Below are positions 10,173-19,181 of a DNA stretch of 64,000 bases, in pieces. Every line of letters begins with the position of its first letter. Position 1 is the first letter of the stretch. This DNA is from Tumebacillus_A lipolyticus (GTDB lineage Bacteria > Bacillota > Bacilli > Tumebacillales > Tumebacillaceae). Below the pieces are notes generated by a model. That model was not told the origin of the DNA. It was given only the letters and a program-made list of their open reading frames with translations, and made no database searches. The DNA lies in contig NZ_JBHUIO010000002.1 in assembly GCF_042682745.1 (NCBI RefSeq), forward strand, positions 744,001-808,000, read 5' to 3'. The position numbers and the translations under genes are program-made.

Positions 10173-10855
10173 TCCTGCTCCTCCTGTTTGATCATTCCGT
10201 CCTCCAGATAGATGATCCGATCGGCGCGTTGCATCACCTTTGGATCATGCGTGGAGAAGATGAACGTCGTCCCTTCCTTACGGTTGATCTCTTGCATCAG
10301 CTCGATCGTCTCGATCCCCGTCTTCGAATCCAAGTTGGCGGTCGGTTCGTCCGCCAGAACGATCGATGGCTTGGTGACGAGCGCACGCGCGACCGCCACG
10401 CGCTGACGTTGACCGCCTGACAGTTCGGAAGGCTTCTTCTGCGCCTGTGAGGTGAGTCCGACCGCGTCCATAAAATAGGTGACGCGCGCTTTTCGCTCTT
10501 CTGCCGATACGTCCTTATGGATCAGGAGGGGAAATTCGATGTTCTCATAGACGTTTAAGACGGGGATGAGGTTATACGACTGAAAGATAAAGCCGATCAT
10601 CGTCGAACGGATGAAGTTTAACTGCTTCTCCTTGAGATTGCTGACCTGAGCATCTCCGATCCACACTTCTCCGCGCGTCGGTTGATCCAAACACCCGATC
10701 AGGTTCAACAGCGTCGATTTCCCGCTGCCCGATGAGCCGGCAAGCGTTAGAAACTCCCCCGCCTCGATCGTCAAATTCACGCCGCGCAGAGCAGGTACGC
10801 TCGTCTTGCCCAACATGTAATCTTTCTCCACTTGCTTGATCGTCACGGTTGCCAT
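10169..10855 (-). CDS. ABC transporter ATP-binding protein, MacB/LolD type
   Basis: The product is a 228-aa single nucleotide-binding domain. Walker A is GSSGSGKST (about 40-48), the Q-loop FQSYNL, the signature LSGGQRQR, Walker B IVLADEPTANLD, and the switch histidine lies in FSTHD. The length and the Q-loop context match the MacB/LolD group, which pairs with FtsX-like permeases. It is followed by two such permeases with a 4-nt overlap and lies 54 nt after the AT-AT-ER gene, so it is part of the PKS operon. It should energise export at the cytoplasmic face. Confidence 0.92.
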   Translation of the reverse strand: MATVTIKQVEKDYMLGKTSVPALRGVNLTIEAGEFLTLAGSSGSGKSTLLNLIGCLDQPTRGEVWIGDAQVSNLKEKQLNFIRSTMIGFIFQSYNLIPVLNVYENIEFPLLIHKDVSAEERKARVTYFMDAVGLTSQAQKKPSELSGGQRQRVAVARALVTKPSIVLADEPTANLDSKTGIETIELMQEINRKEGTTFIFSTHDPKVMQRADRIIYLEDGMIKQEEQE

Positions 10856-10909
10856 ATACAGTCCCCTTCTCCGATTAGACTCCCTGCTTGGCGAGCTATC
10901 TGGTCTCCC

Positions 10910-13900
10910 TTACTTGACTTCGAGCAGTCCGGACGCGCCCTGCAAGATGCGCAGCGCCAGATCATCAACATGGCGATTCCGCCAGTTTTCCAACCTCGTC
11001 CCTTTTACCCATTGGTTGAAAGCTCCCAGAGCAGGACCGCAGTATACCTGATAGTCAACCTTTTGCTCCGATCGGCCTTCGATCGCCAATCGCTGCGCCC
11101 GTTCCAAATACCACTTGAACACGACTGCCAGCTTCGCCTTCGGAAAACGCTCCGCGTTTTGCAGCTCCTTGTCGGGAAGCAGCGCTTTGGCCGCCTCATA
11201 GGCGGCTGCGAAACTGCGCTGGAAATACTTCTCCTGCAACTGCGCCTTCGTCTTCTCGTCGATCTCTTGCCACGAGTTGTGCAAGCTGTACAGATCGTAG
11301 AGCTTTTTGGCTCTGGCTGGGAAGAACAGCCCCTTTTTCACCACTTGAACCATCGCGCCCATCTCGAACATCTCCTGCGCCGGAGCATAGGCGGTATCCT
11401 GCACGTTGATCTCCTGCAAAAGCGACTTCACATGCTCGCTTGTTCCAGCTTCCACCGTGCACTGGTTGATCGATCCGGTCATGATAAAATCGGCTCCCAG
11501 CACGAACATCGCCGCCGCCGCTTCCGGCGTGCCGATGCCACCGGCAGCGCCGACTCCGACCCGCTCGGCATAGGCAAACTGGGCGGCTCGCTGATCGCGC
11601 AATCGGCAGATCGAGGGCAGCAGTGCCAGCGCGGACGCCTGATCGGTCGGTCCGCCGCCGTCCGCCTCCGCGATCAGGTCATCTGCCATCGGCACCTCTT
11701 TCAACAGCTCTGCCTGACGCTTGGTGATCTTATGCTCCGCCAGCATCTTTTCGATCAGGCGATCGGGGGCAGGCTTCAAAAATGCATCTGCCACCTCCGG
11801 CCGCGTGACTTTGGCCAGAATCCGATTTTCTGTGACCACCCGGCCATCCGCCTGACGCGTAAGTCCCTGTGCGCGATAGATGAGCAGCGCAGGCGTGATG
11901 TTGAGAAACCCTGATGCGAGGACCGTCCTCACCCCATAGCGCAAGAACAGCTCGACCAGCTGTTCCTCCACTTCCGGCTGAACCGGCTGACAGGGCAAGT
12001 TCATCCCATACGCCTGATCAGGGGTCAACTGTTGCGAAATGGCACGGATCGCCTCCTCGACCTGGCGAAGTGGCAACCCCTGCGTACCGAAGAAGCCGAG
12101 CATGCTCGCCTTGCCCCATCTGACCACCATCTCGGCAGAAGAGACACCACGACCCATCGCACCGCCGACAGCCGCAAAGCGCACACCGTACCTGCTCTTG
12201 AAGGATGCGCTGCCCAGCGCCGCTGCCGCTATGGTCGTTTCGTCAGCGACGAAATCGATCGCTGTGGGGGGCGGAACAGCGGTGGCAGCCGTCTCTCTGG
12301 AAGCGGCGTGCAGCTCAGTTTCAGCCGCCCGCTCAGCCTGTGCCGGCTCCTCCTTTTCAGGTTCCTTCTCCGGTTCCTTTCGTTCCTGCTCGACCAGCAG
12401 TTCGACCTGCTGCTCGGGTTCAGATGCAGGCGCTTCCTCTTGAGATGATGTGATCACCACAGGCTCATGCTCTTCTTCGACGATCAGCGGCTCCGCTTCC
12501 AACTTCACCTTCTTGATCAGTCCAGCCAGCACTTTGCCAGGGCCAAGCTCCACAAACTCCATCTCGCCCTTGCCCATCAGATAGCGAATGCTTTCCGACC
12601 ATTTGACCGTGCCCGAAATCTGTGCGCTCAGGTTCTGTTTTAACTCCGCCTGCTTGTACGGTCTTGCTGTAAAGTTTGAGATCACCGGAATCTTCAGCTC
12701 GGAGAATTGGAACGGTTGGAGAAATTCAGCAAATTGCTGCTGCGAGTGCTCCATGTAGCGGGAATGAAACGCGCCGCTGACCCGCAGAATCGAATACATG
12801 CGCGCGCCTTCCGCTTCAAAAAACGGCTTGCCACGCTCAATATCGGCTGCAGAACCGGAGATGACGATCTGTGAAGGCGTGTTGAAATTGGCGATGTCGA
12901 TGTTGGTCAGGCCGTGCGTCTGCAGCACCTCTTGAATGCGTTCGAGGCTAAAGCCGACCACCGCGGCCATACCGCCTCCGGTCGCTTCCCGCATCAGGTC
13001 GCCTCGCTTCTTCACCAGCCGAAGCCCGGTGCCGAAATCGAACGCACCCGCCGCGAGCAGCGCATTGTACTCGCCCAAGCTATGTCCCGCCACGTAGTCG
13101 GGAACTTCGCCCGTCTCCTGCACTCGCTTAAAATAGCTGAGCGCGTTGACCACATAGAGCGCAGGCTGAGTGTACTCGGTCTGACCCAGCCGTTGATCCG
13201 GATCTTTCAGGCAGAGCTCCTTGATCGAATAGCCGAGAATCTCATCCGCTTCTGCGGTCAATTCGGGGAACTGATCGAACAGTTCGGCTCCCATCCCCAC
13301 CTTTTGCGACCCTTGTCCAGGAAACACGTACGTCAACATTTTTCTCACTTCCTTTATGCGCAACGCCTGTTCTAAATTCTTCAGATCTTGTTGAAAGGGA
13401 GTCATGATCGAAAGCAGCTTCGAACTGGAATCGGGCGAGATCGTCTGTTTGGCAAAGTTGGCAAGCGTGCCCGATGGCCCGAGATCTAAATAGATGCAAG
13501 CGCCCTCCTGCTCCAGCGTCTGCAGCGCTTCCTGAAACGCGATCGGCTGTCGAACCGCCTCCCAGAGATAGTCGGCTGTCATCGCCTGCACCGGCTGACC
13601 ATCCCGGCATGAGATCATGCGACAGGTAGGTACACCGAACGTCTTTTTCTGCGCTTCCTGCAAAAAGCGAGCGGCTGCCGGATCGATCGAGGTCGAGTGG
13701 AATCCGAAAGATACGGGCAACGGCTGGTGGACATATCCTTTGTCGCGCAGATGAGCTTCCACAAGCTGCATGCGCTCGCGATCGGCCGACAGGACAAAAT
13801 GGTTTTGGTAATTGACGGCTGCCAACTCGCAGTTTGCTGTCAAAACAGGATCGTTCCGATAGGCGCTCGCATCGCTGACGACCGCGATCATGCCGCCGGG

Positions 13901-14299
13901 AGCACAGGTCTCCTCAAATGACATCGCTTGTTGCACGACCAGCTCTAGCGCGTCGCGAAGCGGCAACACGCCGGCAACTGCAGACGACACGAACTCGCCG
14001 AGGCTGGTTCCGACGACGCGATCAGGTCGGATGCCATGTTCCTGCAACACCTGACTCAGTGCATACTGCACCATGAAGATCGCCGGATGCGTGTAGAGCG
14101 TGCGATCGAAGCGCTCGCTCAGGCGCTTGCCTTCGTGATACAGCAAATGGACGATCGATTCCCCGATCATCCCCTTCACCAGCTCGTCCTGTAACAACAT
14201 CCATCGCTTAAAGGGATCAGACTGGGTGTATAAATCCTTTCCCATCTGATAAAATTGCGAACCCTGACCAGAAAACATGAACACGATTTTAGCTGACAT
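10910..14299 (-). CDS. trans-acting AT-AT-enoylreductase fusion of the PKS cluster
   Basis: The product has about 1129 aa in three parts. AT1 (about 1-315) has the serine in GTSLGE, the usual His being Thr, as I recall for PksD/PedC-type acyl hydrolases. AT2 (about 320-605) has canonical GHSLGEY, GQGSQ and an AFHSRYM loop, and should be the malonyl-CoA transferase that loads the AT-less PKS modules. A Glu/Pro-rich linker (about 610-690) leads to a PfaD-like flavin enoylreductase (about 690-1120) with AAGGIGTPEAA and TGSINQCTVEAG. A fused AT-AT-ER protein is known from trans-AT systems such as mupirocin. The start is ATG at 14299 with AAGGTG 8 nt upstream; a TTG one codon earlier is less likely. 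This gene is strong evidence for trans-AT chemistry in the downstream PKS. Confidence 0.94.
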   Translation of the reverse strand: MSAKIVFMFSGQGSQFYQMGKDLYTQSDPFKRWMLLQDELVKGMIGESIVHLLYHEGKRLSERFDRTLYTHPAIFMVQYALSQVLQEHGIRPDRVVGTSLGEFVSSAVAGVLPLRDALELVVQQAMSFEETCAPGGMIAVVSDASAYRNDPVLTANCELAAVNYQNHFVLSADRERMQLVEAHLRDKGYVHQPLPVSFGFHSTSIDPAAARFLQEAQKKTFGVPTCRMISCRDGQPVQAMTADYLWEAVRQPIAFQEALQTLEQEGACIYLDLGPSGTLANFAKQTISPDSSSKLLSIMTPFQQDLKNLEQALRIKEVRKMLTYVFPGQGSQKVGMGAELFDQFPELTAEADEILGYSIKELCLKDPDQRLGQTEYTQPALYVVNALSYFKRVQETGEVPDYVAGHSLGEYNALLAAGAFDFGTGLRLVKKRGDLMREATGGGMAAVVGFSLERIQEVLQTHGLTNIDIANFNTPSQIVISGSAADIERGKPFFEAEGARMYSILRVSGAFHSRYMEHSQQQFAEFLQPFQFSELKIPVISNFTARPYKQAELKQNLSAQISGTVKWSESIRYLMGKGEMEFVELGPGKVLAGLIKKVKLEAEPLIVEEEHEPVVITSSQEEAPASEPEQQVELLVEQERKEPEKEPEKEEPAQAERAAETELHAASRETAATAVPPPTAIDFVADETTIAAAALGSASFKSRYGVRFAAVGGAMGRGVSSAEMVVRWGKASMLGFFGTQGLPLRQVEEAIRAISQQLTPDQAYGMNLPCQPVQPEVEEQLVELFLRYGVRTVLASGFLNITPALLIYRAQGLTRQADGRVVTENRILAKVTRPEVADAFLKPAPDRLIEKMLAEHKITKRQAELLKEVPMADDLIAEADGGGPTDQASALALLPSICRLRDQRAAQFAYAERVGVGAAGGIGTPEAAAAMFVLGADFIMTGSINQCTVEAGTSEHVKSLLQEINVQDTAYAPAQEMFEMGAMVQVVKKGLFFPARAKKLYDLYSLHNSWQEIDEKTKAQLQEKYFQRSFAAAYEAAKALLPDKELQNAERFPKAKLAVVFKWYLERAQRLAIEGRSEQKVDYQVYCGPALGAFNQWVKGTRLENWRNRHVDDLALRILQGASGLLEVK

Positions 14300-14329
14300 C
14301 AAGAAGCACCTTTCTCCCTAAAAATAAGG

Positions 14330-15004
14330 TCATTGGAACGACCACTGCCGTTGCTGATGCCGCATGCGAAACTTTACAAATTGCTCTTTTTTGTCCAGAT
14401 GGAAATACACATTGTGTTGCAACAGTTCGCTCATCGGTCGCCCTGGCTGACGACCGAACGAATGGCCGGGATAGACGTGGACGCTTGGGCGCACCCACGT
14501 TTTAACCTTTTGCACACTTTCATACATCGCCTCCGGATCGCCGCCCAAGCTGTCGCAAACACCACAACCTTCAATAAAGATCGTGTCACCAGCAAACAGG
14601 CTGTCGGAGAGCAGATAACAGGCGCTTCCTGCCGTGTGTCCAGGGGTCAGCAGACAGGTGATAGAAGTCATGCCTAAGTGAATCGTTGAAAAATCGTCAA
14701 GCGCATGTAGGGAACTGCAAGTGAATCGATAATACTCGATCTCCTGACGCGACATGTAAACTTGCGGATTGTAACGCCTGACCAGTGGTTCGACCAGGTT
14801 GACATGATCGTCATGTGAATGAGTCAGCAGAATCGTTGTCAAATCCACTTCGAGGGAATCGATCAACCCTGCGATCTTCGACATCTCCCAAGCTGGGTCG
14901 ACGACAGCAGCCTGTCTGGTCACCTGATCAACAATCAGATAGATGTTGTTGATAATATGGCGATTTCCCACTTTTAGCGAGTGGACTTGATAGGTGCTGC
15001 TCAT
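14330..15004 (-). CDS. metallo-beta-lactamase fold hydrolase, PksB/BaeB-like
   Basis: The product has 224 aa. The zinc motif THSHDDH (about residue 61) is followed by TPGHTAG, FAGDTIF and YPGHSF, giving a complete glyoxalase II-like metal site. In trans-AT PKS clusters such as pksX and bae, a hydrolase of this kind is commonly the first gene and is thought to clear stalled thioesters. Here it likewise heads the operon, 31 nt before the AT-AT-ER gene. The start was set at ATG 15004 because GAAGGAGG lies just upstream; an upstream in-frame start lacks such a site. Confidence 0.85.
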   Translation of the reverse strand: MSSTYQVHSLKVGNRHIINNIYLIVDQVTRQAAVVDPAWEMSKIAGLIDSLEVDLTTILLTHSHDDHVNLVEPLVRRYNPQVYMSRQEIEYYRFTCSSLHALDDFSTIHLGMTSITCLLTPGHTAGSACYLLSDSLFAGDTIFIEGCGVCDSLGGDPEAMYESVQKVKTWVRPSVHVYPGHSFGRQPGRPMSELLQHNVYFHLDKKEQFVKFRMRHQQRQWSFQ

Positions 15005-15164
15005 GATCGAACCTCCTTCGATGAACGGTGACAGCAATCGTACAAGCGATGATCGAAATCAGCATTTTTAAAATATGTTCAGAATGTACGACCTTAAAAA
15101 TAACAACACATATACATTCCGGAAACAAATAGAATTCCTTTTTAAGAAAATTTTTTCACTATTT

Positions 15165-15193
15165 AATATACCATTGCCTATAAATTGGGTCAA
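15165..15193 (-). promoter_or_regulatory. sigma-A type promoter of the PKS operon
   Basis: On the minus strand, TTGACC (15188-15193) and TATATT (15165-15170) are separated by exactly 17 nt. The surrounding 15005-15340 segment is markedly AT-richer than its neighbours and holds no convincing gene. Transcription would start near 15158 and leave a leader of about 150 nt before the hydrolase ATG. It is the only good promoter I see upstream of the PKS genes in the window. Confidence 0.6.
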
Positions 15194-15343
15194 GTTCCTA
15201 GTTGCAATACTTTAAAAGGTTTTCCATTTACCAATTCTTATCACTATTCTTATCTATTAATTCACAAAAACATGACCCGACTGTTGTCGAATCTTTCTTC
15301 ATTAATAGATCTTCTACAATCTTGCGAGCAGATGCGCCTCAAA

Positions 15344-15382
15344 TAAAAAAATCGGCAGCCGCTCACGCAAATGGCTACCGAT
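15344..15382 (-). terminator. rho-independent terminator of the steA operon
   Basis: The stem ATCGGTAGCC/GGCTGCCGAT (one mismatch, 12-nt loop) is followed on the minus strand by TTTTTTTATTT. It lies about 55 nt after the stop of the last gene of the operon. Confidence 0.85.
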
Positions 15383-15437
15383 TCTTTCGATCTCGCTTTC
15401 AGCTCACCGAGTTGCTTGCTCATACCACCAATGTCGA

Positions 15438-16301
15438 TCATGCTGATCTCCCCAACCTGTCGATCCACTGCAGCAATTTATTTTTTTCGATCGTATCGGA
15501 GATCGAATACTTTTCCGCATAGAGGTGAAGAAACAGCGACGCGAGCAACCAGACCAGCGTTACCGGAAGCGTACAGGTGGCGACGACCAAAAAGCCGATC
15601 CCCCCGCCGAGCAGGTTGGAGCCCGCATCCCCCATCATCGTGCGCGCCTTTAGATCATCAGGAAAATAGGCGAGCACCATGCCGAGCAACAGCCAGAATC
15701 CAGGCGATTCCACCGCGCGAAGCGAAAAGATCCCGAGCAGCGCGAGCAGCAGCAGCGCCCCTTTGCACGCTCGACCAGGTCGCAGATCGAGCAGGTTGAC
15801 CATGTTCGCCGACAGCGCGATGACCGCGCTGTCCAGCACCAATTTCCACCCGCTTGCTCCGATCAGCCACGCTCCGGCAAGCCCGACGCCAATCCCTGCT
15901 ACCGCCTTGATCAGCCCTGTCGTCAGCTCACGGCGCTTCAGCAGCTGCCTCAGGTGACCGCGAATTCCTGTCACCTCTCGATTGCCCACCACATCGTCGA
16001 GCAACCCGATCACAAAAAAACCTGTGCAGACCACGAGCATCCCGATCAGATCCTGCACCATCGTCCACGGGATCGGCAGCAGATCGCTGATCAGAAAAAA
16101 GGGGACGGTGGTAAAAAACAGCCCGAGCCAAAGCGCGCTGCCCATGCCGATCGGCACGCTTTTACCCACATAGTTTTTCCGGATCAGACCTGCCTTTTTA
16201 AATGCGGTCTGCAGCGGGCGCACCGTCCAGCCGGTCAGCAGATACCCACCCCAGAATGCGATCAACAACCCGGCCGCTGTTCCTGCCAAAAAAGGATTCA
16301 T
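15438..16301 (-). CDS. MraY/WecA-like glycosyl-1-phosphate transferase family protein
   Basis: The product has 287 aa and about eight to nine hydrophobic helices. Family motifs are visible: GLLDDVVG (cytoplasmic acidic loop), NMVNLLDLRPG and MMGDAGSNLLGG. It belongs to the polyprenyl-phosphate sugar-1-phosphate transferases, but the acceptor and donor cannot be told, and it is not the standard mraY of the dcw cluster. ATG 16301 overlaps the GT2 stop (ATGA) and has AGGTGG at good spacing; a GTG 12 nt upstream is less likely. It is the last of four coupled genes, which suggests a membrane-linked glycan step tied to SteA/SteB function. Confidence 0.8.
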   Translation of the reverse strand: MNPFLAGTAAGLLIAFWGGYLLTGWTVRPLQTAFKKAGLIRKNYVGKSVPIGMGSALWLGLFFTTVPFFLISDLLPIPWTMVQDLIGMLVVCTGFFVIGLLDDVVGNREVTGIRGHLRQLLKRRELTTGLIKAVAGIGVGLAGAWLIGASGWKLVLDSAVIALSANMVNLLDLRPGRACKGALLLLALLGIFSLRAVESPGFWLLLGMVLAYFPDDLKARTMMGDAGSNLLGGGIGFLVVATCTLPVTLVWLLASLFLHLYAEKYSISDTIEKNKLLQWIDRLGRSA

Positions 16302-16963
16302 CTCATCTGCCACCTGCTCAGCAGCACGCGCGCGATCTGCACAAACTGTTTGCCGCGATGCAAAAAACCGCGCAGATCGCGCCCGTACTCGCGATTTTTC
16401 ATTGCCACTTCCACCTCTAAGAGGCGCATCCCTTTTCTCGCCGCATCGATCGTCATCCCCACCTCTACGCCGTACCCGTCGCCGAGGTTTTCAATCGCGT
16501 TCAATGCGCGGCGGTTGACTGCCCGCTGCCCGGAGAGCGGAGCTTCCAGCTCAACACCGCTCAGCCTTTTGATGCCGTTTCGGGCAAAGTTTTTGACGAT
16601 GCCGAAACCGCCTCTCGCAGGCTTCGGCAGGCGACCGATCGTCATGTCACAGCGCTCCTGCAAGATCGGATCGACCAGCTTCTCCACTTCCACCGCCGTC
16701 TCGCAGAGATCCGCATCAAGAAAGACCACGATATCCGCATCTGTCGCCAAGAGCCCCGAATAAAGCGCCGCCCCTTTTCCATAGTTGGTGGAATGGCGAA
16801 TCACCCGCGCACCCGCCTCCAACGACACCCGATAGGTTTCATCTGTCGAGCCGTCGTCGATCACGATGATCTCCTCGACGATCGCAAGCGTCCGCAGGGC
16901 CAAGATCGTTTGGTCGATGCGGTCCGCTTCGTTCCATGCGGGAATGAGCACGCTCACCTTCAC
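16298..16963 (-). CDS. family 2 glycosyltransferase
   Basis: The product has 221 aa. The N-terminus reads VSVLIPAWNEADRI, followed by VIDDGSTDET and FLDADLCE (the DXD-like metal site), then an acceptor region with LSGQRAVNRRAL. This is the GT-A fold of polyprenyl-phosphate or cell-envelope sugar transferases such as DPM1-like enzymes. The GTG start overlaps the upstream stop (GTGA). It has no C-terminal membrane domain. It probably works with the MraY/WecA-like protein encoded next; the sugar is unknown. Confidence 0.87.
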   Translation of the reverse strand: MKVSVLIPAWNEADRIDQTILALRTLAIVEEIIVIDDGSTDETYRVSLEAGARVIRHSTNYGKGAALYSGLLATDADIVVFLDADLCETAVEVEKLVDPILQERCDMTIGRLPKPARGGFGIVKNFARNGIKRLSGVELEAPLSGQRAVNRRALNAIENLGDGYGVEVGMTIDAARKGMRLLEVEVAMKNREYGRDLRGFLHRGKQFVQIARVLLSRWQMR

Positions 16964-17847
16964 TGTGCGGTGACCTCCTTTGCGTTTGAGACTTTCGGCA
17001 GCAGCGCTTCGGCCGTCTTCTTGATGCCAAAATGACCTTTGACACCTCCCAAAATGTCGATCAGCGCGACCAATCCGGTCACCTGATCGATGTTGTCGAC
17101 GGTGGAGACGCCCAGCGCTCGATAATGGCTCACCCCTGAGTGCACAACATCCGATCGCTCCACACCGGTTGGATCGATCGCCTGTTTTTGCAGCGCTTTC
17201 AGCAGTGGGAGATCGAACGTCAACACCCGCTGTCTGTTCGCTTCACCTGCTCCGCCGACGACGATCACCTGATCGGGGCGCACGCCCAGCTCCCCGCTCG
17301 CCGTCATCGCGTTGCTTCCCTGCAAAAAGGTCACGACCGCCCCTCCGTTTTGCAGATACAGCTCCCGCACCAGCGCCTCGGCCAGCATGCTGTACATCCC
17401 TTTTCCATCGCGCGAGCTGATGCCGAGCACCTCCAGCAGCGGCTGATGCCGCGCTTCGAGCAGCGGCAGGGCGTTGGTCAGGGAGACGGTGCTCGTCACG
17501 CGAGCTCCCGCCGTCTCCAACTGGGTGAGGATGCCCGACAGGTCGGATGGCTCAATCTGCAAAACGGCCACTTTCTTCCCCGCGAGACGATCTTTCACAT
17601 AGTGCCCCCCCACTTGGCCGACCACCTGCTCCAATCGCCCCTGCGATTTTTCCAACTCTCCGTTCTGCTTTTGCAGCTTCACATTGTCCGCTTTGGTCTG
17701 CGTATATCGCTCCTCTAACTGCTCCAGCAGTTGTACCTGCTCTTTGACGATCACCCCTTCCCCAAGCGTTCCACCGAGCAACAGCCCGAGGCCGAGCGCG
17801 AGAAAGACCGCGATCAAGGTCATGATGTGATATCGAAAGCCGTACAG
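16960..17847 (-). CDS. MctB/SteB-like membrane-anchored protein (copper transporter family name)
   Basis: The product has one N-terminal helix (AVFLALGLGLLLGGTLG), a coiled coil (about 35-75) and an extracytoplasmic alpha/beta domain. I place the start at CTG 17847: GAGGAGG lies 8 nt upstream, and this restores the conserved N-terminus YGFRYH before the helix. The next in-frame ATG (17823) lacks that motif and a ribosome site, and there is an in-frame stop just upstream of CTG. The family is named after mycobacterial MctB; in actinobacteria the homologue SteB partners SteA in septation and peptidoglycan hydrolase control. The adjacent steA supports the SteB role here. Confidence 0.75.
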   Translation of the reverse strand: MYGFRYHIMTLIAVFLALGLGLLLGGTLGEGVIVKEQVQLLEQLEERYTQTKADNVKLQKQNGELEKSQGRLEQVVGQVGGHYVKDRLAGKKVAVLQIEPSDLSGILTQLETAGARVTSTVSLTNALPLLEARHQPLLEVLGISSRDGKGMYSMLAEALVRELYLQNGGAVVTFLQGSNAMTASGELGVRPDQVIVVGGAGEANRQRVLTFDLPLLKALQKQAIDPTGVERSDVVHSGVSHYRALGVSTVDNIDQVTGLVALIDILGGVKGHFGIKKTAEALLPKVSNAKEVTAQ

Positions 17848-17876
17848 CGCGGTTCCCTCCTCTCATACGCGATCGA

Positions 17877-19028
17877 TCAGGTTACCAACAGGATGATGTT
17901 CAAATACAACATGTTTAGAAAAGAGCGGGTCAGCGGATTCAGCCATGCGACGATGCCGATCGGCACGAAGGCAGCGCCGACGAGCAGACATGCGGCTCGC
18001 CAATCGACCGTTCGGCAGTAGAGCTGCGACACCCCTTTGGCATCGACCAGTTTGTTGCCGATCCGCATGCGAGTCAGCACTGTGCTCGCCATCCCCCGCC
18101 GCCCTTTCTCTAAGAAATCGATCATGTTCGAATGCGTTCCTAAAGCGACGATTAGCTCCGCGCCATACTCGTGGGCGAGCAGCATCGCCACATCTTCGCT
18201 CGTCCCAGGTGCGGGATAGGTGTGCGCCATGCGCTGCAGCGCATCTGTGCGCGCCAACCCCGGAGCTCGTCCGTCCGGATAGGCGTGAACGATCAGCTCC
18301 GCACCCGAACAGAGTCCAGCATCGGTGACCGAATCCATATCACCCACGATCAGATCGGGGCGAAACCCTGCATCCAGCAGCGCATCCGCTCCTCCGTCCA
18401 CACCGATCAACACCGGCTTCACATCGTGGATATAGGTGGCGATCGCTCGCAAATCCTCTTTATACGTCGGCCCGCGCACCACGACGAGCACGTGGCGGCC
18501 AGCCAGCTTCGTCTTCAGCTCAAGCTTGGGCAGATCGCCGAGAAAAAAGTTTTTTTCCTGCTGGGCGTAGGTCAGCGTATTCTCGACAAAGGAGCGCAGC
18601 TCACGTTTGACGCTGAGCATCGCCTTGGCCATCTTGGCCAACACCTGCTCCTCCCCAAGCAGGTCAGCCTTGCCGATCACAGCATCCTCGCGCACGATCA
18701 GATTGTCGATCACCGCTAGTTCCTGACCTTCCACCAGCATCTGCATCAGCTCGGGCGGTGCGCAGTCGAGCAAGAGGATGCCTGCGCGCACCAGCTTCAG
18801 CGGCCCGAGATTCGGATAGCGCCCCGAGATCGAGGCGGCAGTGTTGATCACCGCTTGCGCTCTTGCTGCGATCAGGGCATCGGCAGCCACCTCGTCGAGA
18901 TCCACATGGTGGATCACAGCGATCTCGCCCGCCTGCAACCGCTTGGCCAGGTGCTTCGTCTTGTGATCGACCCGTGCTACGCCGTGCAACCGGATGACAT
19001 TTCCTCTCTTTTCAGGGGCAAATCGCAT
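17877..19028 (-). CDS. steA: putative cytokinetic ring protein SteA
   Basis: The product has 383 aa. The middle part resembles a thiamin pyrophosphokinase fold (LIGVDGGADALLDAGF, PDLIVGDMDSV), and the C-terminus has two hydrophobic segments (about 335-383), so the protein is membrane-tethered. This architecture matches SteA. ATG 19028 is preferred (AGGTGG upstream) over two GTG codons 9-12 nt earlier that overlap the ribosome site. It precedes the steB-like gene by 29 nt and starts a four-gene cell-envelope operon. The pyrophosphokinase-like domain need not be catalytic; I infer a structural or regulatory role in division. Confidence 0.83.
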   Translation of the reverse strand: MRFAPEKRGNVIRLHGVARVDHKTKHLAKRLQAGEIAVIHHVDLDEVAADALIAARAQAVINTAASISGRYPNLGPLKLVRAGILLLDCAPPELMQMLVEGQELAVIDNLIVREDAVIGKADLLGEEQVLAKMAKAMLSVKRELRSFVENTLTYAQQEKNFFLGDLPKLELKTKLAGRHVLVVVRGPTYKEDLRAIATYIHDVKPVLIGVDGGADALLDAGFRPDLIVGDMDSVTDAGLCSGAELIVHAYPDGRAPGLARTDALQRMAHTYPAPGTSEDVAMLLAHEYGAELIVALGTHSNMIDFLEKGRRGMASTVLTRMRIGNKLVDAKGVSQLYCRTVDWRAACLLVGAAFVPIGIVAWLNPLTRSFLNMLYLNIILLVT

Positions 19029-19068
19029 CTTTTGCACCACCTTTCGTCCTCAGGGCGACCGAAGGCAC

Positions 19069-19105
19069 AAAAAAACGGTCACCCCTAGTATGGAACAGGT
19101 GACCG
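19069..19105 (-). terminator. terminator/attenuator just upstream of steA
   Basis: On the minus strand the stem CGGTCACC/GGTGACCG is followed by TTTTTTT. It is only about 40 nt before the steA start. No minus-strand gene ends here except the candidate RNA terminated at 19142-19181, so this second terminator could act as a leader attenuator for steA. Confidence 0.65.
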
Positions 19106-19141
19106 CCAGATAATCCCATGTATGCAAAAGAAAAAGGTATG

Positions 19142-19181
19142 AAAAAGAAAAAGAGACCCTTGGCTCGATATCAGGGTCTCT
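19142..19181 (-). terminator. terminator of the candidate RNA
   Basis: The stem AGAGACCCT/AGGGTCTCT with a 12-nt loop is followed on the minus strand by TTTTTCTTTTTC. Confidence 0.75.

Noticed and set aside
10832..11914. 360-aa plus-strand ORF.
   Set aside because: Antisense shadow of the enoylreductase part of the AT-AT-ER gene, without ribosome site.
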